Shown here: piece by piece, positions 7,410-15,317 of the stretch
Position numbering within the stretch: the first letter of the stretch is position 1
How the letters are laid out: the number at the start of each line of letters is the position of its first letter
NCBI GenBank assembly: GCA_008017255.1
Contig: SSHD01000140.1
Location: 1 to 17,694, forward strand
DNA length: 17,694 nt
Source of the DNA: Acinetobacter sp.
GTDB lineage: Bacteria > Pseudomonadota > Gammaproteobacteria > Pseudomonadales > Moraxellaceae
Direction of reading: 5' to 3'
Translations under genes and position numbers: made by a program
Notes under the pieces: generated by a model
What the model was told of the DNA's origin: nothing
The model's input: only the letters and a program-made list of their open reading frames with translations
The model's database searches: none

Positions 7410-7417
7410 GCGGTTAT

Positions 7418-7491
7418 AGAGGATTGGTGTAATGGTAGCATGACGGTCTCCAAAACCGTTCGTCAAGGTTCGAATCCTTGATCCTCTGCCA
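7418..7491 (+). tRNA. tRNA-Trp(CCA)
   Basis: A 74-base tRNA with encoded CCA end. The acceptor stem AGAGGAT/ATCCTCT is perfect. The anticodon stem ACGGT/ACCGT carries loop CTCCAAA with anticodon CCA at 7450-7452. The T arm CAAGG/CCTTG around TTCGAAT is perfect. Known tryptophan identity elements are present: the CCA anticodon, G73, and A1-U72 with G5-C68. The D stem is weak, two of its four pairs being G-U (GTGT with GCAT), unlike the standard enterobacterial tRNA-Trp. Many gammaproteobacteria carry a tRNA-Trp next to secE, so this may be the only copy or a diverged second one; the window cannot tell. Confidence 0.93.
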
Positions 7492-7524
7492 ATCTGCAAA
7501 AACATGTACCGAATATCACACGTG

Positions 7525-7558
7525 AAAGGCTTAATTCTAAAGGGGTTTAGCCTTTTTT
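7525..7558 (+). terminator. Intrinsic terminator after tRNA-Trp
   Basis: AAAGGCT (7525-7531) pairs with AGCCTTT (7549-7555), extended inwards by an AA/TT pair past one mismatch, and runs into six Ts (7553-7558). An inner alternative stem CTAAA/TTTAG (7537-7550) also exists. Confidence 0.75.
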
Positions 7559-7585
7559 GTTGTCTTTAGCAATCTATGATTAAAT
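7557..7585 (+). promoter_or_regulatory. Weak candidate promoter for serC
   Basis: TTGTTG (7557-7562), 17 bases, then TTAAAT (7580-7585), about 30 bases before the serC ATG and directly after the tRNA terminator. Spacing is ideal; both boxes are imperfect. Confidence 0.35.
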
Positions 7586-7614
7586 GCTCATTTCACTTTG
7601 ATAAGGGAAAATTC

Positions 7615-8694
7615 ATGCGTGCTTATAATTTCTGCGCTGGTCCTGCTGCGTTACCCACTGCTGTTTTAGAAAAAGCCCAACAAGAAATGTTGGATTGGCA
7701 GGGTAAGGGTTTATCAATCATGGAAATGAGCCATCGTAGCGCGGACTATGTCGCTGTCGCAGAAAAAGCTGAAGCTGACTTGCGCAAGCTGATGAATATT
7801 CCAGAAAACTATAAAGTGTTATTTTTACAAGGTGGCGCATCGCTACAGTTTTCCGCTATTCCATTGAACTTACTTGGAAAAAATAGCAAAGCAGATTATA
7901 TCGACACGGGTATTTGGTCAGAAAAAGCCTCTAAAGAAGCGCAGCGCTATGGCGATATTAACGTCATTAAAGCCGCAACTTTGCTTGATGCTAAACATGC
8001 CATAACCGATCAAAGCACTTGGAGCTTATCTGACAACGCTGCTTATGTGCATTATGCCGATAATGAAACCATTGGCGGTTTGCAGTTTGCTGCTATTCCA
8101 GAGGTTGCTGCGCCGTTAGTATGTGACTATTCTTCAAGTATTTTGTCTGCACCATTAGATGTCAGCAAATTTGGTTTGATTTATGCAGGGGCGCAAAAGA
8201 ATATTGGTCCTGCGGGTTTAACCATTGTGATTATTCGTGATGATTTACTTGACCAAGCCAAAGCGGAAATTCCAAGCATTTTAAAATATGCAGATCAAGC
8301 CAAAAATGGCTCAATGGTCAATACACCTGCAACCTATTCTTGGTATTTATCAGGTTTAGTGTTTGAATGGTTGTTGGAGCAGGGCGGTGTAGATGCCATG
8401 TATCAAACCAACCTTGCCAAAGCCAATTTACTGTATGGTTATATTGATGGCAGTGATTTTTATAATAATCCAATTGCAATTGCAAACCGTTCGATTATGA
8501 ATGTGCCGTTTACACTGGCAGATGAAGCCATGGAAAAGACTTTCTTAAAAGAAGCAGAGCAGAACCAGTTATTGAATTTGGCGGGACATCGTTCAGTGGG
8601 TGGGATGCGTGCGAGTATTTACAATGCTGTGCCTTTAGAGGGCGTTCAAGCATTGGTCAGCTTTATGGATGACTTTGCTAAGCGCTATGCTTAA
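7615..8694 (+). CDS. serC: Phosphoserine aminotransferase
   Basis: A PLP-dependent class V aminotransferase that converts 3-phosphohydroxypyruvate to phosphoserine in serine synthesis. The same enzyme usually makes 4-phosphohydroxy-threonine for pyridoxal-phosphate synthesis. The protein is 359 residues from this start, matching the family norm near 360. It opens with the hallmark NFCAGPAALP. The PLP lysine is Lys195 in AGAQKNIGPAG, and Asp171 (CDYSSSILS) is the likely pyridine-nitrogen partner. HRSVGGMRASIYNA near the C terminus is the typical closing motif. An ATG 13 codons upstream (7576) is in frame, but AAGGGA at 7603-7608, six bases before 7615, and homology to the family N terminus favour the downstream start. 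It is a single-gene unit bounded by the tRNA-Trp terminator and a bidirectional terminator shared with greA. Confidence 0.97.
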   Translation: MRAYNFCAGPAALPTAVLEKAQQEMLDWQGKGLSIMEMSHRSADYVAVAEKAEADLRKLMNIPENYKVLFLQGGASLQFSAIPLNLLGKNSKADYIDTGIWSEKASKEAQRYGDINVIKAATLLDAKHAITDQSTWSLSDNAAYVHYADNETIGGLQFAAIPEVAAPLVCDYSSSILSAPLDVSKFGLIYAGAQKNIGPAGLTIVIIRDDLLDQAKAEIPSILKYADQAKNGSMVNTPATYSWYLSGLVFEWLLEQGGVDAMYQTNLAKANLLYGYIDGSDFYNNPIAIANRSIMNVPFTLADEAMEKTFLKEAEQNQLLNLAGHRSVGGMRASIYNAVPLEGVQALVSFMDDFAKRYA

Positions 8695-8707
8695 GCATCA
8701 TTTCTAA

Positions 8708-8742
8708 ACAAAAAGCCAAGCAGTTAACTGCTTGGCTTTTTT
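8708..8742. terminator. Perfect bidirectional terminator between serC and greA
   Basis: Bases 8711-8740 are a perfect 30-bp palindrome: AAAAGCCAAGCAGTT followed immediately by its complement, flanked by further T and A. It ends serC on the plus strand and greA on the minus strand. Confidence 0.92.
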
Positions 8743-8788
8743 ATGCGCTTCAACACTACGCATTTAAACGATACGCGCGTTTAGAAAA

Positions 8789-9265
8789 TCAAAGATATTC
8801 CACTGTCACGATTTCATATTCAACTTCGCCTTGCGGAGTCTGAATTTTGACTTCATCACCTTCGCTTTTACTGAGTAAACCGCGTGCAATGGGTGAGTTC
8901 ACTGAGATTTTATTAATTTTAAAATCTGCTTCATCATCGCCGACAATCTTATAAGTTTTACGTTCTTCGGTGTCTAAGTTCTCAATGGTCACGGTGACAC
9001 CAAACACCACACGGCCATTTTGTTCAAGGTCTTTAATATCAATGACCTGACATGCACCAAGCTTGCCTTCAATATCTTGAATACGACCTTCACAGAAACC
9101 TTGTTGCTCGCGTGCCGCATGGTATTCTGCATTTTCTTTTAAGTCACCGTGCTCACGAGCTTCTGCAATTGCAGCAATAATACGCGGGCGATCAACAGTT
9201 TTAAGCTGTTGTAATTCTTTCTCTAAGGCAGCCTTGCCTTCAGGCGTCATTGGATAACGTTGCAT
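8789..9265 (-). CDS. greA: Transcription elongation factor GreA
   Basis: GreA enters the RNA polymerase secondary channel and stimulates cleavage of backtracked transcripts. At 158 residues it has the normal length. The N-terminal coiled-coil hairpin carries the tip motif GDLKENAEY, with the catalytic acidic residues Asp41 and Glu44, and is followed by [18 protein letters not shown] on the return helix. The C-terminal FKBP-like globular domain ends with [16 protein letters not shown], typical of the family. GAGGGA (plus-strand 9271-9276) lies five bases upstream of the ATG. The gene lies downstream of carB on the same strand, but a terminator (9368-9405) separates them, so it probably has its own promoter; TTGTAT/TATGCC (9341-9314, 16-base spacing) is a weak candidate. 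Confidence 0.97.
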   Translation of the reverse strand: MQRYPMTPEGKAALEKELQQLKTVDRPRIIAAIAEAREHGDLKENAEYHAAREQQGFCEGRIQDIEGKLGACQVIDIKDLEQNGRVVFGVTVTIENLDTEERKTYKIVGDDEADFKINKISVNSPIARGLLSKSEGDEVKIQTPQGEVEYEIVTVEYL

Positions 9266-9367
9266 AATTTTCCCTCACAATCAGAGAGTAGACTTCTTGC
9301 ACAAGCAGTTTAAGGCATAGCCATATAAATGACCTATACAAGAAGTTTGTTGATAAATAATAAGCAC

Positions 9368-9405
9368 TAAAAAAAGAAAAAGCCCGCAACCAATAAGGTG
9401 GCGGG
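9368..9405 (-). terminator. Intrinsic terminator after carB
   Basis: Read on the minus strand, CCCGCCACC pairs with GGTTGCGGG (one C-T mismatch) around loop TTATT, then runs into CTTTTTCTTTTTTT. It ends the carAB transcript before greA. Confidence 0.85.
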
Positions 9406-9422
9406 ACTTTATCGGTTGGGTA

Positions 9423-12400
9423 TTAACCTACAGTTTGTAAATCTTGCAAACGGTAAACATCCATTGGCAATTGAATCGCCAAGGCTTGGCAAACAGCATC
9501 TGCACCATTTAACGTAGTGGTGTAATACACTTTGCCTTGTAGCGCAGAGCGACGAATCGAGAACGAGTCTTGCTGCGCTTGTTTACCTTCCGTGGTATTA
9601 ATAATGAGGTGAACTTCGCCATTTTTCAAGCGGTCGACAATATTCGGACGCCCCTCGGTGACTTTGTTGACACGCTCACAGGCAATACCAGCTGCTTTAA
9701 TCACATCAAAAGTACCGCCAGTGGCGATAACTTTGAAACCTAAATTGACCAGTTGCTTGGCAATACCAACTGCACGTGGTTTATCTGAGTGACGTACCGA
9801 AATAAACGCATGCTTCACTTCGCCCGCAGTTGGTTTACCCGGTAAGCGATCATTCGAGCCTAAAACGGCTTTATAAAACGCTTCACCAAATGATTTACCT
9901 ACGCCCATCACTTCACCGGTAGATTTCATCTCAGGCCCAAGAATTGGGTCTACACCAGGGAATTTGTTGAATGGGAACACCGCTTCTTTCACCGAAAAAT
10001 GTGTCGGAATGATTTCTTTGGTAAATCCTTGCGATTCTAAAGACTGACCCGCCATACAGCGTGCAGCAACTTTGGCCAAAGATTCACCAATACATTTCGA
10101 CACGAACGGTACCGTACGTGATGCACGTGGGTTCACTTCTAAGATATAAACGTCAGTGCCTTTGACCGCAAACTGGACGTTCATCAAACCAATTACGCCC
10201 AACTCTTTTGCCATAGCAACAGTTTGGCGGCGCATTTCGTCTTGAATTTCATCAGACAGCGAATAAGGCGGAATTGAACATGCAGAGTCACCCGAGTGAA
10301 TACCTGCTTGCTCAATGTGCTGCATAATGCCGCCAATCACTACATTTTTACCGTCAGATACGCAGTCTACGTCTACTTCAATCGCATCGTCTAAGAAACG
10401 ATCGAGTAGCACTGGAGCTTCGTTAGATGCTTGTACTGCGTCACGCAGGTAGCGTTTTAATTCGTCATCGTTGTAGACGATTTCCATGGCACGACCACCC
10501 AATACATAAGATGGTCGAACAACCAATGGATAACCCACTTTCGATGCTTCTGCCATGCCTTCTTCAGCAGATTTTACAATGCTGTTATTTGGTTGACGCA
10601 AATTCAAACGCTGAATCATTTGCTGGAAACGTTCACGGTCTTCAGCACGGTCAATCGCATCTGGTGATGTACCAATAATTGGCGCACCAGCTTCTTCAAG
10701 CGCACGAGCCAATTTCAAAGGTGTTTGACCGCCGTACTGCACGATAATGCCTTTCGGTTTTTCAGTACGGACAATTTCCAATACATCTTCAAGCGTGATT
10801 GGCTCGAAATACAAACGATCGGATGTATCATAGTCAGTTGAAACCGTTTCAGGGTTACAGTTGACCATAATGGTTTCATAACCATCTTCACGCATGGCAA
10901 GTGCTGCATGTACACAGCAGTAATCAAACTCGATACCTTGACCAATACGGTTCGGACCGCCACCAATCACCATAATTTTATCTTTGGTCGATGGGTTGGC
11001 TTCACATTCTTCATCGTAAGTCGAATACATGTAGGCGGTATCTGACTCGAATTCAGCCGCACAGGTATCGACACGTTTGTACACTGGGTAAACACCCAAG
11101 TCCCAACGTTGCTTACGGAATTGTTTTTGTGAAATGCCCATCAAGTTGGCAATGCGCAGGTCAGATAAACCTTTGCGTTTAAAACCACGTACATTGTCCG
11201 CATTCAAATCACCAAAGCCCAATGTTTTGACTTGTTCTTCGGTTTTTACGATGTCTTCAATTTGAATCAAGAACCATTTGTCGATATTGGTCGCAGTGAA
11301 CACTTCATCTAAGCTAAAGCCGTGACGGAAGGCATCAGCTACAAACCAAATACGGTCAGGACCTGGTACTTTAAGTTCTTGCAAAATTTTGTCTTTGGCA
11401 CCTTCCGTTCCAACTTCGATTTTTTCATCAAAACCAGATACGCCAACTTCAAGACCACGTAGGGCCTTTTGCATTGATTCTTGGAAGTTACGACCAATGG
11501 CCATCACTTCACCAACCGATTTCATTTGCGTGGTCAGTACGGCATCGGCTTGTGGGAACTTCTCGAAGTTAAAGCGAGGAATCTTGGTTACAACGTAGTC
11601 AATTGCAGGTTCAAAAGAAGCTGGCGTTACGCCACCCGTGATGTCGTTTTTCAATTCATCAAGCGTATAACCAACAGCAAGTTTCGCCGCGATTTTTGCA
11701 ATTGGGAAACCAGTCGCTTTAGACGCAAGTGCAGATGAACGTGATACACGCGGGTTCATCTCAATCACCACCATACGGCCATCTTTCGGGTTAATACCGA
11801 ACTGAACGTTTGAACCACCTGTTTCGACCCCAATTTCACGAAGTACCGCTAAAGATGCATTACGAAGCAGTTGGAATTCTTTATCTGTCAATGTTTGTGC
11901 AGGAGCAACAGTGATCGAGTCACCTGTATGCACGCCCATTGGGTCGAAGTTTTCAATGGTACAAACAATAATGCAGTTGTCGTTTTTGTCACGTACAACT
12001 TCCATTTCGTACTCTTTCCAACCAATCAATGATTCATCAATCAACAGTTGGTGAGTCGGCGAGAGGTCAAAACCACGTTCACAAATTTCAATAAATTCTT
12101 CACGGTTGTAAGCGATACCACCGCCTGAACCACCCATCGTAAATGATGGGCGAATAATCGAAGGGAAGCCTAATTTTGCTTGAATCTCGAAAGCTTCTTC
12201 CATCGTACTTGCAACAGCAGCACGTGGGCATTCAAGACCAATACGACGCATTGCATCGTCAAATAATTTACGGTCTTCCGCCATTTCAATGGCTTCTTTG
12301 GTCGCACCAATTAATTCAACATTGAATTTTTTTAGAATGCCATTGGCATCGAGTGCTAGCGCACAGTTTAATGCAGTCTGACCACCCATGGTCGGAAGCA

Positions 12401-12656
12401 CCGCATCTGGACGCTCTTTTTCAATAATTTGTGCAACAGTCTGCCAAGTAATCGGTTCGATATACGTTGCATCTGCCATGCTTGGGTCGGTCATAATGGT
12501 GGCTGGGTTAGAGTTCACCAAAATGACACGGTAGCCTTCTTCACGAAGGGCTTTACATGCTTGCGCACCTGAGTAATCGAACTCACATGCTTGTCCAATC
12601 ACAATTGGACCCGCACCAATAATTAAGATGCTTTTAATGTCTGTACGTTTAGCCAT
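9423..12656 (-). CDS. carB: Carbamoyl-phosphate synthase large subunit
   Basis: The large subunit makes carbamoyl phosphate from bicarbonate, ammonia delivered through a tunnel from CarA, and two ATP, feeding both pyrimidine and arginine synthesis. At 1077 residues it is full length (E. coli about 1073). It has the expected duplicated architecture. An N-terminal carboxyphosphate half opens with [20 protein letters not shown]. After an oligomerisation region, a second carbamoyl-phosphate half opens with [20 protein letters not shown]. Each half has an ATP-grasp domain ([12 protein letters not shown] and [12 protein letters not shown] mark the metal sites). The last 140 residues form the MGS-like allosteric domain ([27 protein letters not shown]), where UMP and ornithine act in the E. 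coli enzyme. AAGGA, seven bases upstream, supports the start. It lies 14 bases after carA, as in other carAB operons. Confidence 0.98.
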   Translation of the reverse strand: MAKRTDIKSILIIGAGPIVIGQACEFDYSGAQACKALREEGYRVILVNSNPATIMTDPSMADATYIEPITWQTVAQIIEKERPDAVLPTMGGQTALNCALALDANGILKKFNVELIGATKEAIEMAEDRKLFDDAMRRIGLECPRAAVASTMEEAFEIQAKLGFPSIIRPSFTMGGSGGGIAYNREEFIEICERGFDLSPTHQLLIDESLIGWKEYEMEVVRDKNDNCIIVCTIENFDPMGVHTGDSITVAPAQTLTDKEFQLLRNASLAVLREIGVETGGSNVQFGINPKDGRMVVIEMNPRVSRSSALASKATGFPIAKIAAKLAVGYTLDELKNDITGGVTPASFEPAIDYVVTKIPRFNFEKFPQADAVLTTQMKSVGEVMAIGRNFQESMQKALRGLEVGVSGFDEKIEVGTEGAKDKILQELKVPGPDRIWFVADAFRHGFSLDEVFTATNIDKWFLIQIEDIVKTEEQVKTLGFGDLNADNVRGFKRKGLSDLRIANLMGISQKQFRKQRWDLGVYPVYKRVDTCAAEFESDTAYMYSTYDEECEANPSTKDKIMVIGGGPNRIGQGIEFDYCCVHAALAMREDGYETIMVNCNPETVSTDYDTSDRLYFEPITLEDVLEIVRTEKPKGIIVQYGGQTPLKLARALEEAGAPIIGTSPDAIDRAEDRERFQQMIQRLNLRQPNNSIVKSAEEGMAEASKVGYPLVVRPSYVLGGRAMEIVYNDDELKRYLRDAVQASNEAPVLLDRFLDDAIEVDVDCVSDGKNVVIGGIMQHIEQAGIHSGDSACSIPPYSLSDEIQDEMRRQTVAMAKELGVIGLMNVQFAVKGTDVYILEVNPRASRTVPFVSKCIGESLAKVAARCMAGQSLESQGFTKEIIPTHFSVKEAVFPFNKFPGVDPILGPEMKSTGEVMGVGKSFGEAFYKAVLGSNDRLPGKPTAGEVKHAFISVRHSDKPRAVGIAKQLVNLGFKVIATGGTFDVIKAAGIACERVNKVTEGRPNIVDRLKNGEVHLIINTTEGKQAQQDSFSIRRSALQGKVYYTTTLNGADAVCQALAIQLPMDVYRLQDLQTVG

Positions 12657-12670
12657 GATCGCTTCCTTAA

Positions 12671-13810
12671 TTACTTCTTAGATGCTTCAATAAGTTCGAT
12701 GAAATGATCAAACAACGGGGCACAGTCATGTGGACCAGGGCTGGCTTCTGGGTGACCTTGGAAGCTAAATGCTGGTTTGTCTGTACGATGAATGCCTTGG
12801 TTTGTACCGTCAAACAGTGAACGATGCGTTACAGTTAAGTTTGCAGGTAAGGTGCTTTCATCAACAGCGAAGCCGTGGTTTTGCGAGGTAATCATGACCG
12901 TATTATTGGCAAGATTTTGTACAGGATGGTTGGCACCGTGGTGACCATGATTCATTTTCATGGTTTTTGCACCCGAAGCGAGCGCTAAAATTTGGTGCCC
13001 CAAGCAAATACCAAACAACGGTACATTGGTGGTTTCAACAATGGTTTTTACCGCAGCAATGGCATAGTCACATGCAGCAGGGTCGCCTGGACCATTCGAC
13101 AAGAACACGCCATCTGGATTTAACGCCAATACTTTTTCAGCTGGGGTTTCGGCAGGTACCACAGTTAGTTTACAACCACGGTCTGCAAGCATACGTAAGA
13201 TGTTGGTTTTGACACCATAATCGTATGCAACCACATGAAACTTAAGTTCAGGTTGAGTAAAGCCTTTGCCTAATACCCAAGAACCTTCAGTCCATTCAAA
13301 ACCTGTTGGGTCGCAACATTCTTTGGCAAGGTCTAAGCCACTTAAGCCACCGAATGCACGGGCTTTGGCAATCGCATCTGCCTCAGTGATATTTTCACCG
13401 GCAAGAATACAGCCGTTTTGCGCGCCTTTATCACGTAAAATACGGGTGAGTTTACGCGTATCAATATCGGCAATCGCAACAACATCATGTTGTTCTAAGT
13501 ATTCAGTTAAAGATTGTTCAGCACGGAAATTACTGTGTAATAAAGGCAGATCACGAATAATTAAACCATTCGCCCATACTTTATGGATGCGACCAGATTC
13601 AACGTCCTCACTATTACAGCCTGTATTGCCAATATGAGGGTAGGTCAGCGTTACAAGTTGCTGCGCGTAACTTGGGTCGGTCAAAATTTCTTGATAACCA
13701 GTCATAGCAGTGTTAAAAACGACTTCACCAGTCGTGCTACCCGATGCGCCGATAGACGTTCCTTTAAAGATCGTTCCATCTGCGAGGGCTAAAATGGCGG
13801 GGATGCTCAA
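12671..13810 (-). CDS. carA: Carbamoyl-phosphate synthase small (glutaminase) subunit
   Basis: CarA hydrolyses glutamine and channels the ammonia to CarB. At 379 residues it has the normal length. The N-terminal CPSase-specific domain includes [20 protein letters not shown]. The class I glutamine amidotransferase domain carries the triad Cys269 (FGICLGHQ), His353 and Glu355 (GHPEASPGP). The start codon is TTG, followed by AGC ATC; it is supported by AGGAG (plus-strand 13818-13822) seven bases upstream and by the conserved N-terminal alignment. E. coli carA also uses TTG. A rare start plus the leader structures upstream suggest that expression is limited at several steps. Cotranscription with carB is near certain. 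Confidence 0.97.
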   Translation of the reverse strand: MSIPAILALADGTIFKGTSIGASGSTTGEVVFNTAMTGYQEILTDPSYAQQLVTLTYPHIGNTGCNSEDVESGRIHKVWANGLIIRDLPLLHSNFRAEQSLTEYLEQHDVVAIADIDTRKLTRILRDKGAQNGCILAGENITEADAIAKARAFGGLSGLDLAKECCDPTGFEWTEGSWVLGKGFTQPELKFHVVAYDYGVKTNILRMLADRGCKLTVVPAETPAEKVLALNPDGVFLSNGPGDPAACDYAIAAVKTIVETTNVPLFGICLGHQILALASGAKTMKMNHGHHGANHPVQNLANNTVMITSQNHGFAVDESTLPANLTVTHRSLFDGTNQGIHRTDKPAFSFQGHPEASPGPHDCAPLFDHFIELIEASKK

Positions 13811-13849
13811 ACCAAAGCTCCTGAACTAAAACCACAAAAATAGGGCTGT

Positions 13850-13924
13850 AAAAAAGCGAGTAGACCTAAAAAAAGGCAGGCTGTCTATGTAAAAAACACG
13901 CCTCTCCTTCTGGTCTGCTCGCTT
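13850..13924 (-). promoter_or_regulatory. Putative pyrBI-type attenuator in the carA leader
   Basis: In the minus-strand transcript, AAGCGAGCAGACC (13924-13912) can pair with GGTCTACTCGCTT (13866-13854), 12 of 13 positions, and the stem runs into a T tract (13855-13850). The 45-base loop contains a Shine-Dalgarno-like AAGGAG, a four-codon ORF, a T6 tract (13896-13891) and a T7 tract (13874-13868). TAGAC (13887-13883) can alternatively pair with GTCTA (13865-13861), which would break the terminator arm. A ribosome on the mini-ORF would mask the upstream arm. The structures are seen directly; control by UTP-sensitive pausing, as in E. coli pyrBI, is inferred. Confidence 0.55.
13885..13899 (-). 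CDS. Possible four-codon carA leader peptide (Met-Phe-Phe-Thr)
   Basis: GTG TTT TTT ACA TAG on the minus strand follows AAGGAG (13909-13904) with a four-base gap, slightly short but workable. It lies wholly inside the loop of the carA leader hairpin, and its two Phe codons form a T6 tract. It is far too short for a functional protein, so any role would be ribosome positioning. A purine-rich stretch before a chance GTG is the alternative. Confidence 0.35.
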   Translation of the reverse strand: MFFT

Positions 13925-13939
13925 GTAACTTAACAGCGC

Positions 13940-13968
13940 ATTATACGCATGAGTCTGTGAAAAGTCTA
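13940..13968 (-). promoter_or_regulatory. Sigma-70 promoter for carAB
   Basis: On the minus strand, TAGACT (13968-13963), a 17-base spacer and a consensus TATAAT (13945-13940). The transcript would begin near 13933, giving a leader of about 120 bases that starts just before the attenuator-like hairpin. No confident ArgR box was recognised nearby. Confidence 0.7.
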
Positions 13969-14103
13969 TTTGTTTTGCAGATTAAACGCACAAGTCGTGG
14001 TGTTTGTTTAGCGGATAAAAGCATATGTTGCGGGTTGCATATTATTAGGATTATCAGATCTGCCTGTGAATTTATGTAAATTGTCTAACAATTATTCGGT
14101 GAT

Positions 14104-14131
14104 TTGGCGAGGATTCGATTTATCTTATGCT
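14104..14131 (+). promoter_or_regulatory. Candidate promoter for the 11-mer repeat protein gene
   Basis: TTGGCG (14104-14109), 16 bases, TATGCT (14126-14131), about 40 bases before the ATG. Only moderate matches. The rest of the carA/repeat-protein intergenic stretch (13969-14103) shows one short palindrome, AATTGT-CTA-ACAATT at 14079-14093, and nothing else I can name. Confidence 0.3.
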
Positions 14132-14169
14132 TAGCTGAAAAATCAACCAACAATATAGAGGGTAATCTA

Positions 14170-14715
14170 ATGGCTGAGAATCAAACGACTGCGCCAGCAA
14201 CTGAAGAAGTGAAAGACGTTGCTGCTGCAAAAACCACTAAGGCTAAAGCTGTTGTAGCTGAAAAAACTGCTGAAGTCAAAGAAGCGGTTGCTGAAAAAAC
14301 TGCTGAAGTGAAAGAAGTTGTAGCGGAAACTGCTGCGAAAGCGAAAGAAGTTTTAGCTGAAACTCAAGTTCAAGCGAAAGAAGCAATTGCAGAAACTCAA
14401 GAAAAAATCGAATCGGAAGCTAAAGAATTGAATCAAAACATTCAAAACCAACTTGCACAAATTAAGCAAGACCTTTTACAACGCATTGAGGTGATTAAAA
14501 CTCAATTGAACTCATCTCAAGGTAACTTGGTTGAATTGAAAGATGCGTTAAAATCTGAATTGAATGTTTTAATTGAAGACCTAACTAAAGTTAGCAAAGA
14601 ATTGAAAGATGACATTAGCCAAATTTCAGTGAAGCATAAAGATACTTTAGTTGGTAGCTTTAAGCGCACTAAAACTCAAGCAGTTGATGCTTGGAATAAA
14701 GTACGTGCAAGCTAA
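14170..14715 (+). CDS. Charged alpha-helical protein with 11-residue repeats (LEA/apolipoprotein-like)
   Basis: A 181-residue soluble protein rich in Ala, Glu, Lys, Val and Gln, with no cysteine and one tryptophan. Residues 19-84 are six tandem 11-residue units. Units two and three are almost identical (AEKTAEVKEAV, AEKTAEVKEVV) and the later ones degenerate to AETAAKAKEVL-type. This periodicity matches group 3 LEA proteins, apolipoproteins and synuclein, which form amphipathic helices on membranes, lipid droplets or on drying. Residues 88-150 are also helical and coiled-coil-like, and the C terminus is basic (FKRTKTQAVDAWNKVRAS). There is no signal peptide. AGAGGG at 14157-14162, seven bases upstream, fixes the ATG at 14170 rather than an in-frame ATG at 14104. 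It is monocistronic, divergent from carA. Possible roles are desiccation protection, phasin-like coating or a nucleoid/cell-pole scaffold. The protein is surely real; its function is unknown. Confidence 0.85.
   Translation: MAENQTTAPATEEVKDVAAAKTTKAKAVVAEKTAEVKEAVAEKTAEVKEVVAETAAKAKEVLAETQVQAKEAIAETQEKIESEAKELNQNIQNQLAQIKQDLLQRIEVIKTQLNSSQGNLVELKDALKSELNVLIEDLTKVSKELKDDISQISVKHKDTLVGSFKRTKTQAVDAWNKVRAS
14224..14421 (+). repeat. Six tandem 33-bp coding repeats
   Basis: Six in-frame 33-base units encode the 11-residue repeats. Units at 14257-14289 and 14290-14322 are nearly identical at DNA level and the flanking units are diverged, which suggests recent local duplication inside an older array. 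Copy number could vary between strains. Confidence 0.7.
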
Positions 14716-14731
14716 GCGTATACTTTAATAT

Positions 14732-14765
14732 AAAAAAAGCGAGAAATAAATTTCTCGCTTTTTTT
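14732..14765. terminator. Bidirectional terminator between the repeat-protein gene and the DOMON-like gene
   Basis: GCGAGAAA (14739-14746) pairs perfectly with TTTCTCGC (14751-14758) across a TAAA loop, with seven As before it and seven Ts after it. It serves convergent transcripts on both strands. Confidence 0.9.
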
Positions 14766-14775
14766 ATTCAATTTT

Positions 14776-15312
14776 TTATAACTGATGTAACCAATCGCGC
14801 TTATTATGAAAGTCGGCCTGTGGGCTGCTATGTTGCATGGCAAAGTAGTGCATGCCTTGTGTGGTTTCCAACACCGCACTTAGACCTAAATAAAGATCAG
14901 ACCATTTTAGTTGATTTTGTCGCATAAACTGAGATAAATCTAAACTGACATTTAAGCCATAATGGGTGCGCTGCAAATGATTCAGTGCAATATCATCCGC
15001 CGGAAGTGGTGGCATATCTTCAGGAAAACGGTATTCTTCAAACTGATAGGCTTGCCATGCTTGAGAAGGGGAGAGATTTACTTCACGGTAATAATCTTGC
15101 CCTTTTACGCCAATAAAAATTTCATAGCAAGTATGTTGCCATAAATAGTCTTGCCGTGTATGCGCAGCAACGGGCTCTGGATACAGCAGCCATTGATTCG
15201 GGTCACGTAGCCAAAACCCCACATTTACCGCTGCGGGGGCTTGTTGTTCAATCGCTCCCACCAGCGTAATGGCACTAAAACGATCAAAAGCACTTAGTTC
15301 ATAACTTGCCAT
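14776..15312 (-). CDS. DOMON-like domain protein (MurB-like DOMON family)
   Basis: A 178-residue protein resembling the conserved 'DOMON-like' beta-sandwich proteins of proteobacteria, recognised by LWQHTCYEIFIG (about 57-68) and the following YREVNLSPSQAWQAYQFEEYR (about 75-95). DOMON folds bind haem or sugar in other proteins, but no haem-ligand pair can be assigned here and no signal peptide is seen, so it is probably cytoplasmic. Its ATG lies five bases after the yhbY stop and has no recognisable Shine-Dalgarno sequence (TTACG precedes it), so translation probably depends on ribosomes finishing yhbY. That tight link suggests a shared transcript. The biochemical function of this family is unknown. 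Confidence 0.8.
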   Translation of the reverse strand: MASYELSAFDRFSAITLVGAIEQQAPAAVNVGFWLRDPNQWLLYPEPVAAHTRQDYLWQHTCYEIFIGVKGQDYYREVNLSPSQAWQAYQFEEYRFPEDMPPLPADDIALNHLQRTHYGLNVSLDLSQFMRQNQLKWSDLYLGLSAVLETTQGMHYFAMQHSSPQADFHNKRDWLHQL

Positions 15313-15317
15313 CGTAA

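Noticed and set aside
7262..7491. tRNA genes as possible phage or island attachment sites
   Set aside because: No integrase, no duplicated tRNA 3' end and no change in gene type flanks them.
7576..7614. Longer serC start adding 13 residues
   Set aside because: The family N terminus begins at MRAYNFCAGP and AAGGGA is correctly spaced only for 7615.
9292..9346. 8-bp inverted repeat ACTTCTTG/CAAGAAGT upstream of greA
   Set aside because: The arms are short and 39 bases apart; expected by chance at this base composition.
9423..12656. Several open frames of 60-85 codons on both strands within carB, and similar ones within uvrB, gap, carA and ftsH
   Set aside because: They lie wholly inside well-conserved genes in other frames, lack ribosome sites and resemble no protein family.
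14079..14093. Short palindrome AATTGT-CTA-ACAATT between carA and the repeat-protein gene
   Set aside because: Six AT-rich pairs, not clearly placed on either promoter; too weak to call an operator.
14104..14169. Longer start for the 11-mer repeat protein adding 22 residues
   Set aside because: The extension overlaps the candidate promoter and lacks a ribosome site; AGAGGG fits the ATG at 14170.
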